Source of the DNA: JBCCSZ01 sp039199225
GTDB taxonomy: Bacteria > Bacteroidota > Bacteroidia > Chitinophagales > Saprospiraceae
DNA length: 10,636 nt
Reading direction: 5' to 3'
Assembly (NCBI GenBank): GCA_039199225.1
Contig: JBCCSZ010000274.1
Span: 1-10,636 of the forward strand
Shown one piece after another: positions 1-7,463 of the stretch. Positions within the stretch are counted from its first letter, which is position 1. Each line of letters starts with the position of its first letter. The position numbers and the translations under genes were made by a program. The notes below the pieces were generated by a model. That model had not been told where the DNA came from. It made no database searches and was given only the letters and a program-made list of their open reading frames with translations.

Positions 1-671
1 ACGTCCGGATTGTATTGGCTGAGATTGGCTACCCGGCCAGGCGTCACTACGCGATCAGGGAAGGCTTTTCCAACTGATTCGCGCAGGTGTTGTTCGGCAC
101 AGTTGAGCTGAAATGGCGGGAGGAATTTTCCATCGGGTACTTGCTTCAAGCCCTCTTTTTGGCCACTCACACCGACGAATGTCTCCGCGTAATCGTACCA
201 AGGTTCGATGTCCTTGTAGCGAATGGGCCAGTCTACTGCGATGCCATCGCGCAGGTTGGCTTCAAAATCAATATCGCTCCAACGATAGCAATGGCGTCCC
301 CACATAATGGAGCGTCCACCAACGTGATGTCCTCGTATCCAGTCGAAACGTTCCACTTCATCGTATGGGTACTCATCGTCCTTGTTGATCCACTGCTTGT
401 TGTCTTCGTGGACCCACCAGACCAATCTATTTTGTTTGAAATAATGTTTGGCAATTTCTTCTGCTGTTACCTTATTTTGGTTGGGAATGTCCCAGGGGTC
501 CAAATTGGCCGTTGGGTAATTACCGTGTTGGACCATTCGGCCGCGTTCCAGCAGTAGGGTTTTGTAGCCTTTCTTGCAGAGCTCCATGGCTGAAAATCCA
601 CCGCTGATACCAGAACCAATAACGATGGCGTCGTAAGTAACCGATTCTTTTCCTTTGCTGTTGTAATTCAT
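1..671 (-). CDS. GMC-family FAD oxidoreductase, N-terminal part (runs off the left edge)
   Basis: The first 223 residues of a flavoprotein of the glucose-methanol-choline oxidoreductase family, which oxidises sugar or alcohol hydroxyls with FAD. Residues 14-25 form the dinucleotide-binding loop (VIGSGISGG; Gly19, Gly21, Gly24), followed by LLLERG with Glu42 placed to bind the FAD ribose. Residues 113-126 (RGHHVGGRSIMWGR) match the second conserved GMC segment, and a DFEANL segment follows. The catalytic C-terminal half, including the His/Asn pair, lies outside the window; full-length relatives are about 550-570 residues. The ATG at 669-671 overlaps the TGA of the upstream gluconate 2-dehydrogenase subunit 3 gene by four bases (ATGA), so the two are almost certainly co-translated. 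The protein has no signal peptide of its own, so it may be exported by riding on the Tat-targeted subunit (inference). Glucoside 3-dehydrogenase or gluconate 2-dehydrogenase-like activity is possible; the substrate cannot be read from sequence. Confidence 0.9.
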   Translation of the reverse strand, partial: MNYNSKGKESVTYDAIVIGSGISGGFSAMELCKKGYKTLLLERGRMVQHGNYPTANLDPWDIPNQNKVTAEEIAKHYFKQNRLVWWVHEDNKQWINKDDEYPYDEVERFDWIRGHHVGGRSIMWGRHCYRWSDIDFEANLRDGIAVDWPIRYKDIEPWYDYAETFVGVSGQKEGLKQVPDGKFLPPFQLNCAEQHLRESVGKAFPDRVVTPGRVANLSQYNPD

Positions 672-1216
672 ATGGCCCAAGCTTTTCCGTCCACTTCTGC
701 GAGGTCAATACAAGCTTGGTATTCACCTGGTATTGGAAGGTAGTTTAAGTAATTTTTACCGATTTCTTCTGTTGATAGATAGTAGGCTATGGTCTGTTGC
801 CGCAGGTGCAAAAAAGCCTTGCCAGCGTCTGTCTCTTTTTGAGCCGAATCTGTGATGAGCGATTGGGCAACAGCAGATTTATCCGAGGCATCGGCCATGC
901 TTTGCTTCAGCGCTTCGAATCCTTTTTGATAGGACGCTTTATCTGCTTGTTGATAAACTGTTCCCACCATTGAATCGATGAGTTTTGGTACACCAACCTC
1001 CGAGGCCGCAGGGCTATCGGTCTTTGGTAGAATAATGTCCACCAATTCTGTAAGCAGCTTCATGTCTTCTTCGCCGAAGAAGTGCGCCTGGTAAGATTCA
1101 TCCACCGTAGGGCCACCGTCGGCTTGACAGCCAGAGAGCAGGGAGGTCAACAAGGGGGTTGCAACAACGGCTCCGGTTGCGTAAGCCGTATACTTCAAAA
1201 TGTCTCTTCTAGTCAT
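668..1216 (-). CDS. Gluconate 2-dehydrogenase subunit 3 family protein, Tat-type lipoprotein
   Basis: A 182-residue small subunit that partners a GMC flavoprotein dehydrogenase (Gluconate_2-dh3 family). The N-terminus MTRRDILK carries a twin-arginine motif (Arg3-Arg4), then a hydrophobic stretch ending in LLSGC with Cys30 as the lipobox cysteine. It is therefore predicted to be exported folded by Tat and lipidated. The family signature appears as IILPKTDSPAASEVGVP (about 61-77) and the C-terminal LSTEEIGKNYLNYLPIPGEY segment (147-166). The ATG at 1214-1216 is preferred. An in-frame TTG at 1232-1234 would add six residues (MHNAKS) ahead of the Tat motif, but the ATG gives the tidier Tat signal. 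The stop overlaps the start of the downstream GMC gene (ATGA), giving tight translational coupling. Subunits of this type are thought to stabilise or export the flavoprotein partner. Length is normal for the family. Confidence 0.9.
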   Translation of the reverse strand: MTRRDILKYTAYATGAVVATPLLTSLLSGCQADGGPTVDESYQAHFFGEEDMKLLTELVDIILPKTDSPAASEVGVPKLIDSMVGTVYQQADKASYQKGFEALKQSMADASDKSAVAQSLITDSAQKETDAGKAFLHLRQQTIAYYLSTEEIGKNYLNYLPIPGEYQACIDLAEVDGKAWAI

Positions 1217-1466
1217 AGATTTTGCATTGTGCAATCAATATAGGGAAAATTATATATTTTACTAAAATCTTAAGTTGTTATCCTACAGTCCGACTTAATC
1301 CAGCACAATTGTGCGTTTGCAGCAAATCTACCAATGAAAGACTTTTTGATAAGTACCTGCCACCTACAAGATGGTCCCTGCCACTGAATAAGTTGACGAA
1401 GTGTAAAAAAGAATTTGCTTTTAGCTATCTTGTTTGAATAGTTCATCACACGCAATGTAAAAGCCT
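1217..1466. promoter_or_regulatory. Divergent intergenic region, presumed to hold two promoters
   Basis: A 250-base AT-rich spacer between the minus-strand oxidoreductase operon and the plus-strand C25-like gene. Both transcripts must start here or nearby, because the genes diverge. On the minus strand, just upstream of the start at 1216, there is a run resembling the Bacteroidota -7 box (TAATTTTC against TAnnTTTG), but no matching -33 TTTG at proper spacing was found. On the plus strand, TTTG at 1414-1417 and TATCTTG at 1426-1432 are too close together to form a pair. Short open frames crossing this region begin at non-ATG codons and have no protein-like features. No riboswitch or hairpin was recognised. 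Confidence 0.3.
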
Positions 1467-3617
1467 ATGAAAAATGGATACTTACTATTTGGTTTGCTGC
1501 TATGGGCAAGTGGATTCTATGCACAGGTTCAAACCGATTTAATAGAATCTGTTCCCATCCGCTTGGAACTCGACGAACGCAGTGGAGAGGCCAAGCTGCG
1601 CTGGACGTCAGATACCGCTGTTTCTTCCTACAACATCAGCCTACTTACGAGGGAGCCCACTACTCGTCTGACCCCTGTGGAAACAGTCGGAGCGCTTTCG
1701 GATAGTTTTGAACTGCAGCCCCTGCCTGTCGGGCGACTTTTTGAATACCACATTCGGAAGAGAAATGTCAACAATGGCCGCGAGGGAATAGGCATCATAA
1801 CCATCAGTCGGGCGCTGAGGCGCGTGGAAGAAAGAGGGCGTTTCCTTTTAGTGTTGGACGATACCCTGGCCATGCCATTGGCTATGGAGGTTGCCCGATT
1901 GACGGAGGACATCCGGCTGGATGGCTGGACGGTGGATACGCTGCACAGCCAAAGGTCACAGTCGGTTGTGGCGGTCAAGGAACGCATTACCAATTGGCAT
2001 GAAGAGACCTACCCTGGGTCGCAGGCCGTTTTACTGCTGGGGCGAGTACCTGTTCCCTATTCTGGAAATACGGCCTATGATGCGCACAATGACCACCAGG
2101 GCGCTTGGTCGGCTGATTCGTATTATGCAGAAATGGACGGGACTTGGACCGATGTATCTGTCAACAATACAACGCCTCGTCGGGAGGTGAATAAAAATGT
2201 GCCTGGCGATGGAAAGTTTGATCAGAGCCTCATTCCTGGGGATGTAGAGTTGGAAGTTGGACGGGTGGATTTTTTCAATATGCCTGCCTTTGAAGAAGAT
2301 GAAATCGAACTGACCCGTAAATATTTGAACAAAAATCACGCTTTTCGAATTGGTGAAAAAGACTATCCTCGTCGGGCGATGATTGAAAACAATTTTCGAA
2401 ATTTCGACGAAGGTTTTGGTCAAAATGGCCTACGCAATTTTGTGCCGATGTTTGGTGCCGAGGCTGTTTCTTATGGTCAATACGATACCACATTAGATAC
2501 AGCTGCCTACCTCTGTTCTTACGCTTGCGGCGGTGGGTCTTACACTAGTATGTCCGGCCTTGGCAATACCCAAAATCTTTGGGTAGCCAAAGACATCAAA
2601 ACCGTCTTTACCCTCAACTTTGGCAGCTATTTTGGCGATTGGGATTCCCAAAACAACTTTCTTCGAGGTGCTCTTGGCAGCGGCGATGTTCTGGCCAATG
2701 CTTGGGCGGGCCGCCCTGTTTGGTATCTCTATCCCATGGCGCTAGGGCAGCATCTTGGCTATTGCACAAAGCTGACACAAAATGCAAGAGGCTCTATTTA
2801 CAGCACCGGCTTTGGAGGACATTCTACCCACATTGCCCTGATGGGTGATCCCACGCTGCGCTTACATCCCGTTAAACCCATCCGAGATTTGAGTGTGCAA
2901 ATTGACAGTGGTGACATTCGCCTGGATTGGCTTCCCAGTCCGGATGCAGACTTGGGCTACTTGCTCTATCGCAAAATCGACGATGGCGAGTGGGAGCTTT
3001 TGGAAGAGGAACTGCGCGATACTTTTTATGTTGATGCCTGTCAAATGCCCAATCGAAATTACGAATACCAATTGAAATCGCTCCGCTTGGAAAAATCTGC
3101 CAGTGGCACCTACTACAATACCAGCCAGGGCGTTCAAACGGGCATTTTTATGGCAGAGAATCCATTTTTGGCTACTTACTTTTTAGACCAAGACCGCGAC
3201 GGCTTCGGAACGCCTGACATATCCATCCAAGCATGTGAACGACTGGAAGGTTATTCGGATAACATGTTGGATTGCGACGATGAAGATCCAAACATTAATC
3301 CCGATGCCGAAGAAATTCCAAACAACGATATCGATGAAGATTGTAACGGAACAGATTTGATGACTGCCACGCATGAGCTGGGCGACAAAATATTGCAAAT
3401 ATTTCCCAACCCAACCAGAGACTATTTGTTTGTACAAACGAACGTCCCTACCAATTTGCAGTGGACGCTGTACGACGCCCGAGGCCAACAACTCAAATCA
3501 TCGGTTGTTGATGGACGCATCGACCTGTCGAGTTGGCCCGCTGGCATTTACTGGTTCGAAGTAGTCGCAGTGAAATCTCGGCAGCGGATAGTGGAAAAAA
3601 TCATCGTTTGGAAATAA
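1467..3617 (+). CDS. Secreted gingipain-like (peptidase C25 fold) protein with MopE-type metal-binding motif and T9SS type A sorting domain
   Basis: A 716-residue exported protein. Residues 1-20 are a signal peptide (LLFGLLLWASGFYAQ). Residues 30-105 resemble a fibronectin-III/Ig-like fold. Residues about 120-470 match the C25 layout: FLLVLDD strand, LEDI-like helix, AVLLLGRVPVPY (188-198), VGRVDFFNMP (264-273) followed by a long helix, and the closing LMGDPTLRLHP (458-468). The positions expected to hold the catalytic dyad read YACGGGSY (352-359) instead of a GHG motif and LNFGSYFGDWD (383-393) instead of a Cys-containing motif, so both catalytic residues appear absent. A second FnIII-like domain covers about 470-560. 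Residues 574-628 hold DQDRDGFG and DCDDEDPNINP...DIDEDCNG, a MopE-like acidic metal-binding module with Cys603 and Cys626. The last ~75 residues (FPNPTRDYLFV...GIYWFEV) are a T9SS type A sorting domain. The ATG at 1467 gives the signal peptide directly. It is probably surface-anchored or released; role unknown, perhaps binding rather than proteolysis. Confidence is high for secretion, moderate for the C25 fold. Confidence 0.8.
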   Translation: MKNGYLLFGLLLWASGFYAQVQTDLIESVPIRLELDERSGEAKLRWTSDTAVSSYNISLLTREPTTRLTPVETVGALSDSFELQPLPVGRLFEYHIRKRNVNNGREGIGIITISRALRRVEERGRFLLVLDDTLAMPLAMEVARLTEDIRLDGWTVDTLHSQRSQSVVAVKERITNWHEETYPGSQAVLLLGRVPVPYSGNTAYDAHNDHQGAWSADSYYAEMDGTWTDVSVNNTTPRREVNKNVPGDGKFDQSLIPGDVELEVGRVDFFNMPAFEEDEIELTRKYLNKNHAFRIGEKDYPRRAMIENNFRNFDEGFGQNGLRNFVPMFGAEAVSYGQYDTTLDTAAYLCSYACGGGSYTSMSGLGNTQNLWVAKDIKTVFTLNFGSYFGDWDSQNNFLRGALGSGDVLANAWAGRPVWYLYPMALGQHLGYCTKLTQNARGSIYSTGFGGHSTHIALMGDPTLRLHPVKPIRDLSVQIDSGDIRLDWLPSPDADLGYLLYRKIDDGEWELLEEELRDTFYVDACQMPNRNYEYQLKSLRLEKSASGTYYNTSQGVQTGIFMAENPFLATYFLDQDRDGFGTPDISIQACERLEGYSDNMLDCDDEDPNINPDAEEIPNNDIDEDCNGTDLMTATHELGDKILQIFPNPTRDYLFVQTNVPTNLQWTLYDARGQQLKSSVVDGRIDLSSWPAGIYWFEVVAVKSRQRIVEKIIVWK

Positions 3618-3634
3618 AAATAATCCAGTCTTCA

Positions 3635-5119
3635 ATGAGTATCACAACAGAAATAGCCCTAAAGAACCCTTCTCTTCTTCGCAACCAATCTTACATCAAC
3701 GGCGAATGGACCGATGCTGCTAACGGCGCTACCTTCGAGGTGGTCAATCCTTTTGATTTTTCCATCGTAGGTTCTGTTCCTGATATGGGAGCTGAAGAGA
3801 CGCGACAAGCCATCGATGCTGCCCACAAGGCTTTTGAAGGCTGGCGAAGCAAAACCGCTACCAAGCGAGCTCGGATTTTGAAAAAGTGGTTTGAGCTGCA
3901 ACTGGCCCATCGAAATGACCTGGCCCTTTTGCTCACCACAGAGCAAGGAAAGCCCTTGGCCGAGGCGAAGGGCGAAATCGCCTATGGTGCCTCCTTCGTT
4001 GAGTGGTTTGCTGAAGAGGCTCGCCGCGTTTATGGCGATGTCATCCCCGGGCATATGGCCGACAAGCGGGTGATGGCCATCAAGCAGCCCATCGGTGTGG
4101 TGGGTGCCATTACACCTTGGAACTTTCCTTCTGCGATGATTACCCGAAAGGTAGCACCAGCCCTTGCGGCGGGTTGCACGGTTGTGATTAAGCCTTCAGA
4201 CGAAACGCCTTTGTCTGCACTGGCCCTGGTGGCCTTGGCCGAAGAAGCTGGCTTTCCACCGGGTGTGCTGAATGTCGTAACGGCCAAGGACCCTGCTCCG
4301 GTAGGCGACGAACTGACCTCCAACCCTCTGGTTCGCAAGCTGTCCTTCACCGGTTCGACCCGAGTCGGAAAAATCCTGCTGGAAAAGTGTGCACCCAGCG
4401 TCAAGAAGGTTTCTTTAGAATTGGGGGGCAATGCGCCCTTCATTGTCTTCGAAGATGCCGATCTGGACGAGGCGGTCAAAGGTGCGATGACTTCAAAATA
4501 TCGCAATTCAGGTCAGACGTGTATTTGCGCCAATCGCTTTTTTGTACACGCGTCCATCTACGATGCTTTTACCGAAAAATTCCAGGAAGCTGTTCGGCGT
4601 CAAAAGGTTGGATCGGGCTTGGAGTCGTCCAGCCAGGTCGGGCCGCTCATCAATGGAGCTGCTTTGAGCAAAGTCGATCGCTTGGTTAAAGAGGCTACTT
4701 CCCAGGGTGCGTTGGCACTTACTGGCGGCAAGGTCATCGACACAGAAGTCGGCCATTTTTATGAGCCCACGGTTTTGTCAAAGGTCACAGACCGCATGCA
4801 AATTTTTCGGGAAGAGATATTCGGGCCTGTTGCTCCGGTCTTTTCCTTTGAAACCGAGGAGGAAGTGATTCGCCTGGCCAATGATACGGAATATGGCTTG
4901 GCCGCTTATTTTTATGGAAGGGATTATGCCCGCATCTGGCGCGTTGCCGAAGCCTTGGAATACGGTATGGTCGGGATCAATACGGGGGCCATTTCGACGG
5001 TTGCTGCTCCTTTTGGAGGCGTGAAGCACAGCGGTATGGGGCGGGAAGGTTCCAAATATGGCATAGAGGAATACTTGGAGATCAAATATCTGTGCTGGGG
5101 TGGGGTGACGGCTAGATAG
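3635..5119 (+). CDS. gabD: NAD(P)-dependent succinate-semialdehyde dehydrogenase
   Basis: A 494-residue cytoplasmic aldehyde dehydrogenase (E. coli GabD has about 482) that oxidises succinate semialdehyde to succinate in 4-aminobutyrate breakdown. The full set of ALDH motifs is present: PWNFP (161-165), the cofactor lysine in VVIKPSDETP (Lys186), FTGSTRVG (238-245), LELGGNAP with the general base Glu262, SGQTCICANR with catalytic Cys296, and EEIFGPV (393-399). TTEQGKPLAEAKGEI (101-115) and the GVVGAITPWNFP block are typical of the succinate-semialdehyde group; related glutarate-semialdehyde dehydrogenases cannot be excluded. The ATG at 3635 (MSITTEIALKN) is chosen: an upstream in-frame non-ATG start at 3533 would lie inside the preceding gene and add a 34-residue stretch unlike the family. 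The gene starts 17 bases after the C25-like gene, so the two may share a transcript although they have no obvious functional link. No GABA transaminase gene is nearby. Confidence 0.92.
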   Translation: MSITTEIALKNPSLLRNQSYINGEWTDAANGATFEVVNPFDFSIVGSVPDMGAEETRQAIDAAHKAFEGWRSKTATKRARILKKWFELQLAHRNDLALLLTTEQGKPLAEAKGEIAYGASFVEWFAEEARRVYGDVIPGHMADKRVMAIKQPIGVVGAITPWNFPSAMITRKVAPALAAGCTVVIKPSDETPLSALALVALAEEAGFPPGVLNVVTAKDPAPVGDELTSNPLVRKLSFTGSTRVGKILLEKCAPSVKKVSLELGGNAPFIVFEDADLDEAVKGAMTSKYRNSGQTCICANRFFVHASIYDAFTEKFQEAVRRQKVGSGLESSSQVGPLINGAALSKVDRLVKEATSQGALALTGGKVIDTEVGHFYEPTVLSKVTDRMQIFREEIFGPVAPVFSFETEEEVIRLANDTEYGLAAYFYGRDYARIWRVAEALEYGMVGINTGAISTVAAPFGGVKHSGMGREGSKYGIEEYLEIKYLCWGGVTAR

Positions 5120-5166
5120 AGGTTGCAGATAATTTTCTCAGATTTTTGGGCAAAACTCTTTGGTAT

Positions 5167-5289
5167 CTATAAATAATTTCTTCGTTTGTATTTCTCCATT
5201 AGGTGTTTGGTGTACTCATCTCTCACATTGAAGTCTTCGGGAATATTCACTACGCCAATTAAACTTTGAACCAATGGTGTGATTTCTAC
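5167..5289 (-). pseudogene. C-terminal remnant of a DUF6364-type antitoxin
   Basis: A 40-codon minus-strand stretch ending in TAG at 5167-5169. It reads VEITPLVQSLIGVVNIPEDF and continues with a segment containing RDEYTKHLMEKYKRR. The pattern of a 'P-V-S-L-G-V-P-DF' block followed by a charged YxxYLxEKY-like tail is what I know from the C-terminus of small DUF6364 antitoxins, which in Bacteroidota are normally followed by a PIN-domain toxin. An in-frame TAA stands directly upstream (5290-5292), and the N-terminal ribbon-helix-helix half (normally about 40 residues) is not found in any frame. Downstream, where a toxin should be, the intact dehydrogenase gene ends instead. So this is most likely the broken tail of a lost toxin-antitoxin module. 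The family assignment is from memory of the motif and moderately certain. Confidence 0.55.
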
Positions 5290-5346
5290 TTACTGCGTAT
5301 CTTGGGGCTAAACAAAGATAAATTGGCAGAGGAGGTATTCAGTTAC

Positions 5347-5563
5347 TTAGCCATTTTTACCGAATGAAGTTCTTACGTAAGCAATTTTGTTTAAACACTT
5401 AGGTGGAGGCATTTGATATTTACCATATGCTTTTACCAAGACATCTTCTACATCTTGTTATCCCTCATCAGCATCTTACAAAAGATTTATGAGTATCTTG
5501 ATAAGCGTTAGAAACATACAAGACATCGGTTTTTTTGCTAATACAACTTTCAATGGACTCCAT
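5347..5563 (-). pseudogene. Decayed small gene of unknown family (two frames)
   Basis: Two protein-like stretches on the minus strand seem to be parts of one decayed gene. The first starts at an ATG (5561-5563), reads MESIESCISKKTDVLYVSNA plus YQDTHKSFVRC, and ends at TGA (5468-5470) after 31 residues. The second, in another frame, reads DADEG, then a TAA (5458-5460), then QDVEDVLVKAYGKYQ and on through MPPPKCLNKIAYVRTSFGKNG to TAA at 5347-5349. Joining them needs one frameshift and readthrough of one stop. The residue mix is protein-like, but I do not recognise the family. The piece lies upstream of, and on the same strand as, the antitoxin remnant. Chance open reading cannot be excluded at this length. 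Confidence 0.3.
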
Positions 5564-5603
5564 GTATCTGGTATATATACAAGGAATCCCTTAAATTTAG
5601 CAT

Positions 5604-7463
5604 ATGAAACAGATCATGGATGTCAAGCCATACTTTCTTGTATTACTTCTTTTTGCTTGTAATGCTTCTGCGCAAGAGCTTTGTGAGGGCAACCTAGGTG
5701 ATAATATTTTCACAGAGGGTAATTTCGGCTCCGGCCAACCCAACATTTTACTGCCCAATCCAAACATCGCTCCTGGTTACACTTACACGGTCAATGTACC
5801 CCCAAACGATGGCTTTTACACCGTTACCAATTCGACTATGAATTGGCAGGACTTGTGGCCTTCCTGGCTGCGCATCCAGGACAATAGTAACGACCCTTTT
5901 GGTTATATGATGATTGTCAATGCCAGTTTCTCACCAGGAATATTCTTTGAGCAAACCATCGATAATTTGTGTGGGGACACCGACTACGAGTTTTCTGCCG
6001 ACATCATCAACCTCATTCGCAGTAATATGAATGGCCACATCAGGCCCAATGTATCTTTTCTCTTGAACGGAGACCTCCAATTTTCAACAGGCGACATCCC
6101 TCAAACCGATGATTGGATTACTTATGGCTTTACCTTTCGAACCGAGCCTGGCCAGACGGAACTGACCTTGACGCTGCGCAACAACGCACCTGGTGGCATC
6201 GGCAATGATTTGGGATTGGACAATATTTCCTTCCGCGCCTGTGGTCCTTCCGCTTTTATCGATACCGATAGAACCATTTTTCTCTGCGAAAGCGACAACG
6301 AACCCGCTTCCATTACGGCTGATATCAATGTTGAAAGTTTTTCCATTCAATGGCAAATCAGCCTCGATGGGATCAACTGGACCAGCATTCCCGGGCAAAC
6401 CGATAATGTATTTTTTCATGACAATTTTGATCCAGGAAGCTACTTCTATCGCTATCTGTCTGCAACGAGCGTTGTCAATCTCGACAACTTTAAATGCCGC
6501 ATCATTTCGGATGTGATCAAAATAGAAGTGTTGCCACTGGAATACAGCCTAAAAGATACCATCTGCGAGGCGACGCCCTACCGTTTTGGGGAAGATATAC
6601 TGACAAGTCCGGGAACCTATGTTGGCGACTTTGTCTCCCAGAGAGGTTGCGACAGCATCGTCACGCTCGACCTGGCGATTATTGGCAATGACCTCAGCTT
6701 TGATCTATTGGAAACAGACCCGGCCTGTGTTGGCGATGAAACTGGTTCGATAGAGGTGGTTGATCTTTCTGGCGACAGACCGCCCTTGACCTATCTCTTG
6801 GAAGGTGAAGAAGTGAGTGGGCCGCCTTTCAATGGCTTGGGGGAGGGTACTTATCTGGTTGAAATTTTGGATCGCTACCAATGTTCGGCAGTGGCTACTG
6901 CAACCCTAAATGTTCCCAATGCCTTTTTTATCAATGTAGGAAATGACATCACATTGGAATTTGGGGAGGTCTCCCGCAACATCCGAGTGAATGGGAGCGA
7001 AGCGCCTTTTGCTGTGAGCTGGAGTCCGGCGGATTTTTTGGAATGCAGCGATTGTCTGCTGAATCGAGCTACGGGAGCTACCAACATTAGCTATGTGGTT
7101 ACGGCGGAAAATGCCGGTGGGTGTATTGCCACCGATACCCTCAATGTTTTTGTAAATGCCAACGAAGTCAATATTTTTATTCCCAACGTATTTTCTCCAA
7201 ATGGCGATGGGATCAATGACTATTTTCAGTTGTTTTCTTATGCTCAAGCTGTCAGCGAGATCGAATCCATGGCGATATACGACCGATGGGGTGGGCTGAT
7301 GTATGAGGGTAAGAACTTTCAACCGAACATTGAGCAATTGGGATGGGATGGGCGCAATCAGGACGAGTTTGTCTTGACAGGTGTCTACCTCTATGTATTC
7401 AACGTTCGGCTGATCGATGGGCGACTGATTCAAAAAACGGGTTCTATAACCGTGGTTTATTGA
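5604..7463 (+). CDS. Multidomain surface protein with T9SS type B (gliding motility-associated, CHU_C) sorting domain
   Basis: A 619-residue secreted protein with no catalytic domain that I can identify. Residues 1-24 are a signal peptide (FLVLLLFACNASAQ). Residues about 27-213 look like a jelly-roll, carbohydrate-binding-like module (GYMMIVNAS, FFEQTIDNLCGDTDYEFS, GNDLGLDNISFRACGP), similar in layout to CBM4/9-type domains. Residues 214-310 are Ig-like. Residues 317-358 (DTICEATPYRFGE... GCDSIVTLDL) are the 'GCDS' repeat common in Bacteroidota adhesins. Residues 370-438 (DPACVGDETGSIEV... GEGTYLVEILDRYQC) resemble an SprB repeat. A further Ig/PKD-like domain precedes the C-terminal sorting domain at 523-619 (FIPNVFSPNGDGINDYF, YDRWGGLMYEG, GWDGRNQ, GVYLYVFNV). 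The ATG at 5604 is used; an in-frame ATG at 5616 would also leave a usable signal peptide. Likely role: surface adhesion or glycan binding (inference). A 95-base gap separates it from the galactanase gene. Confidence 0.85.
   Translation: MKQIMDVKPYFLVLLLFACNASAQELCEGNLGDNIFTEGNFGSGQPNILLPNPNIAPGYTYTVNVPPNDGFYTVTNSTMNWQDLWPSWLRIQDNSNDPFGYMMIVNASFSPGIFFEQTIDNLCGDTDYEFSADIINLIRSNMNGHIRPNVSFLLNGDLQFSTGDIPQTDDWITYGFTFRTEPGQTELTLTLRNNAPGGIGNDLGLDNISFRACGPSAFIDTDRTIFLCESDNEPASITADINVESFSIQWQISLDGINWTSIPGQTDNVFFHDNFDPGSYFYRYLSATSVVNLDNFKCRIISDVIKIEVLPLEYSLKDTICEATPYRFGEDILTSPGTYVGDFVSQRGCDSIVTLDLAIIGNDLSFDLLETDPACVGDETGSIEVVDLSGDRPPLTYLLEGEEVSGPPFNGLGEGTYLVEILDRYQCSAVATATLNVPNAFFINVGNDITLEFGEVSRNIRVNGSEAPFAVSWSPADFLECSDCLLNRATGATNISYVVTAENAGGCIATDTLNVFVNANEVNIFIPNVFSPNGDGINDYFQLFSYAQAVSEIESMAIYDRWGGLMYEGKNFQPNIEQLGWDGRNQDEFVLTGVYLYVFNVRLIDGRLIQKTGSITVVY

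Larger units (their letters stand above)
5120..5603. other. Gene-free, AT-rich stretch with decayed coding remnants
   Basis: A 484-base spacer with no intact gene. One 60-base line counted by eye (5401-5460) is about 35% GC, against about 57% for a line within the dehydrogenase gene (4141-4200). The minus strand carries at least two protein-like relics, annotated separately, interrupted by stops and a frame change. The plus strand holds only a 34-codon open stretch (5263-5367) with no start or recognisable motif. No terminator hairpin was found after the dehydrogenase gene. The promoter of the following gene must lie here; TAAATTTA at 5592-5599 resembles a Bacteroidota -7 box but sits too close to the ATG at 5604 to serve that start. 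Confidence 0.6.

Noticed and set aside
87..557. 156-codon plus-strand open frame over the left end
   Set aside because: It is antisense to a clear GMC oxidoreductase with the FAD-binding loop and conserved GMC segment; its own translation has no family features.
1222..1455. Short open frames on both strands in the divergent spacer
   Set aside because: They start at non-ATG codons, overlap each other and have unremarkable composition; the region is better explained as a promoter spacer.
3533..3634. N-terminal extension of the dehydrogenase from an upstream alternative start
   Set aside because: It lies mostly inside the end of the C25-like gene and adds 34 residues unlike the aldehyde dehydrogenase N-terminus; the ATG at 3635 fits the family.
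5263..5367. Plus-strand 34-codon open stretch (WCDFYLLRILGLNKDKLAEE...)
   Set aside because: It looks protein-like but has no start codon or recognisable family, and it is antisense to the remnants on the other strand; too short to tell from chance.
5592..5599. TAAATTTA as a Bacteroidota -7 promoter box for the adhesin gene
   Set aside because: It ends five bases before the ATG at 5604, leaving no room for a transcription start, and no TTTG lies at the right upstream distance.
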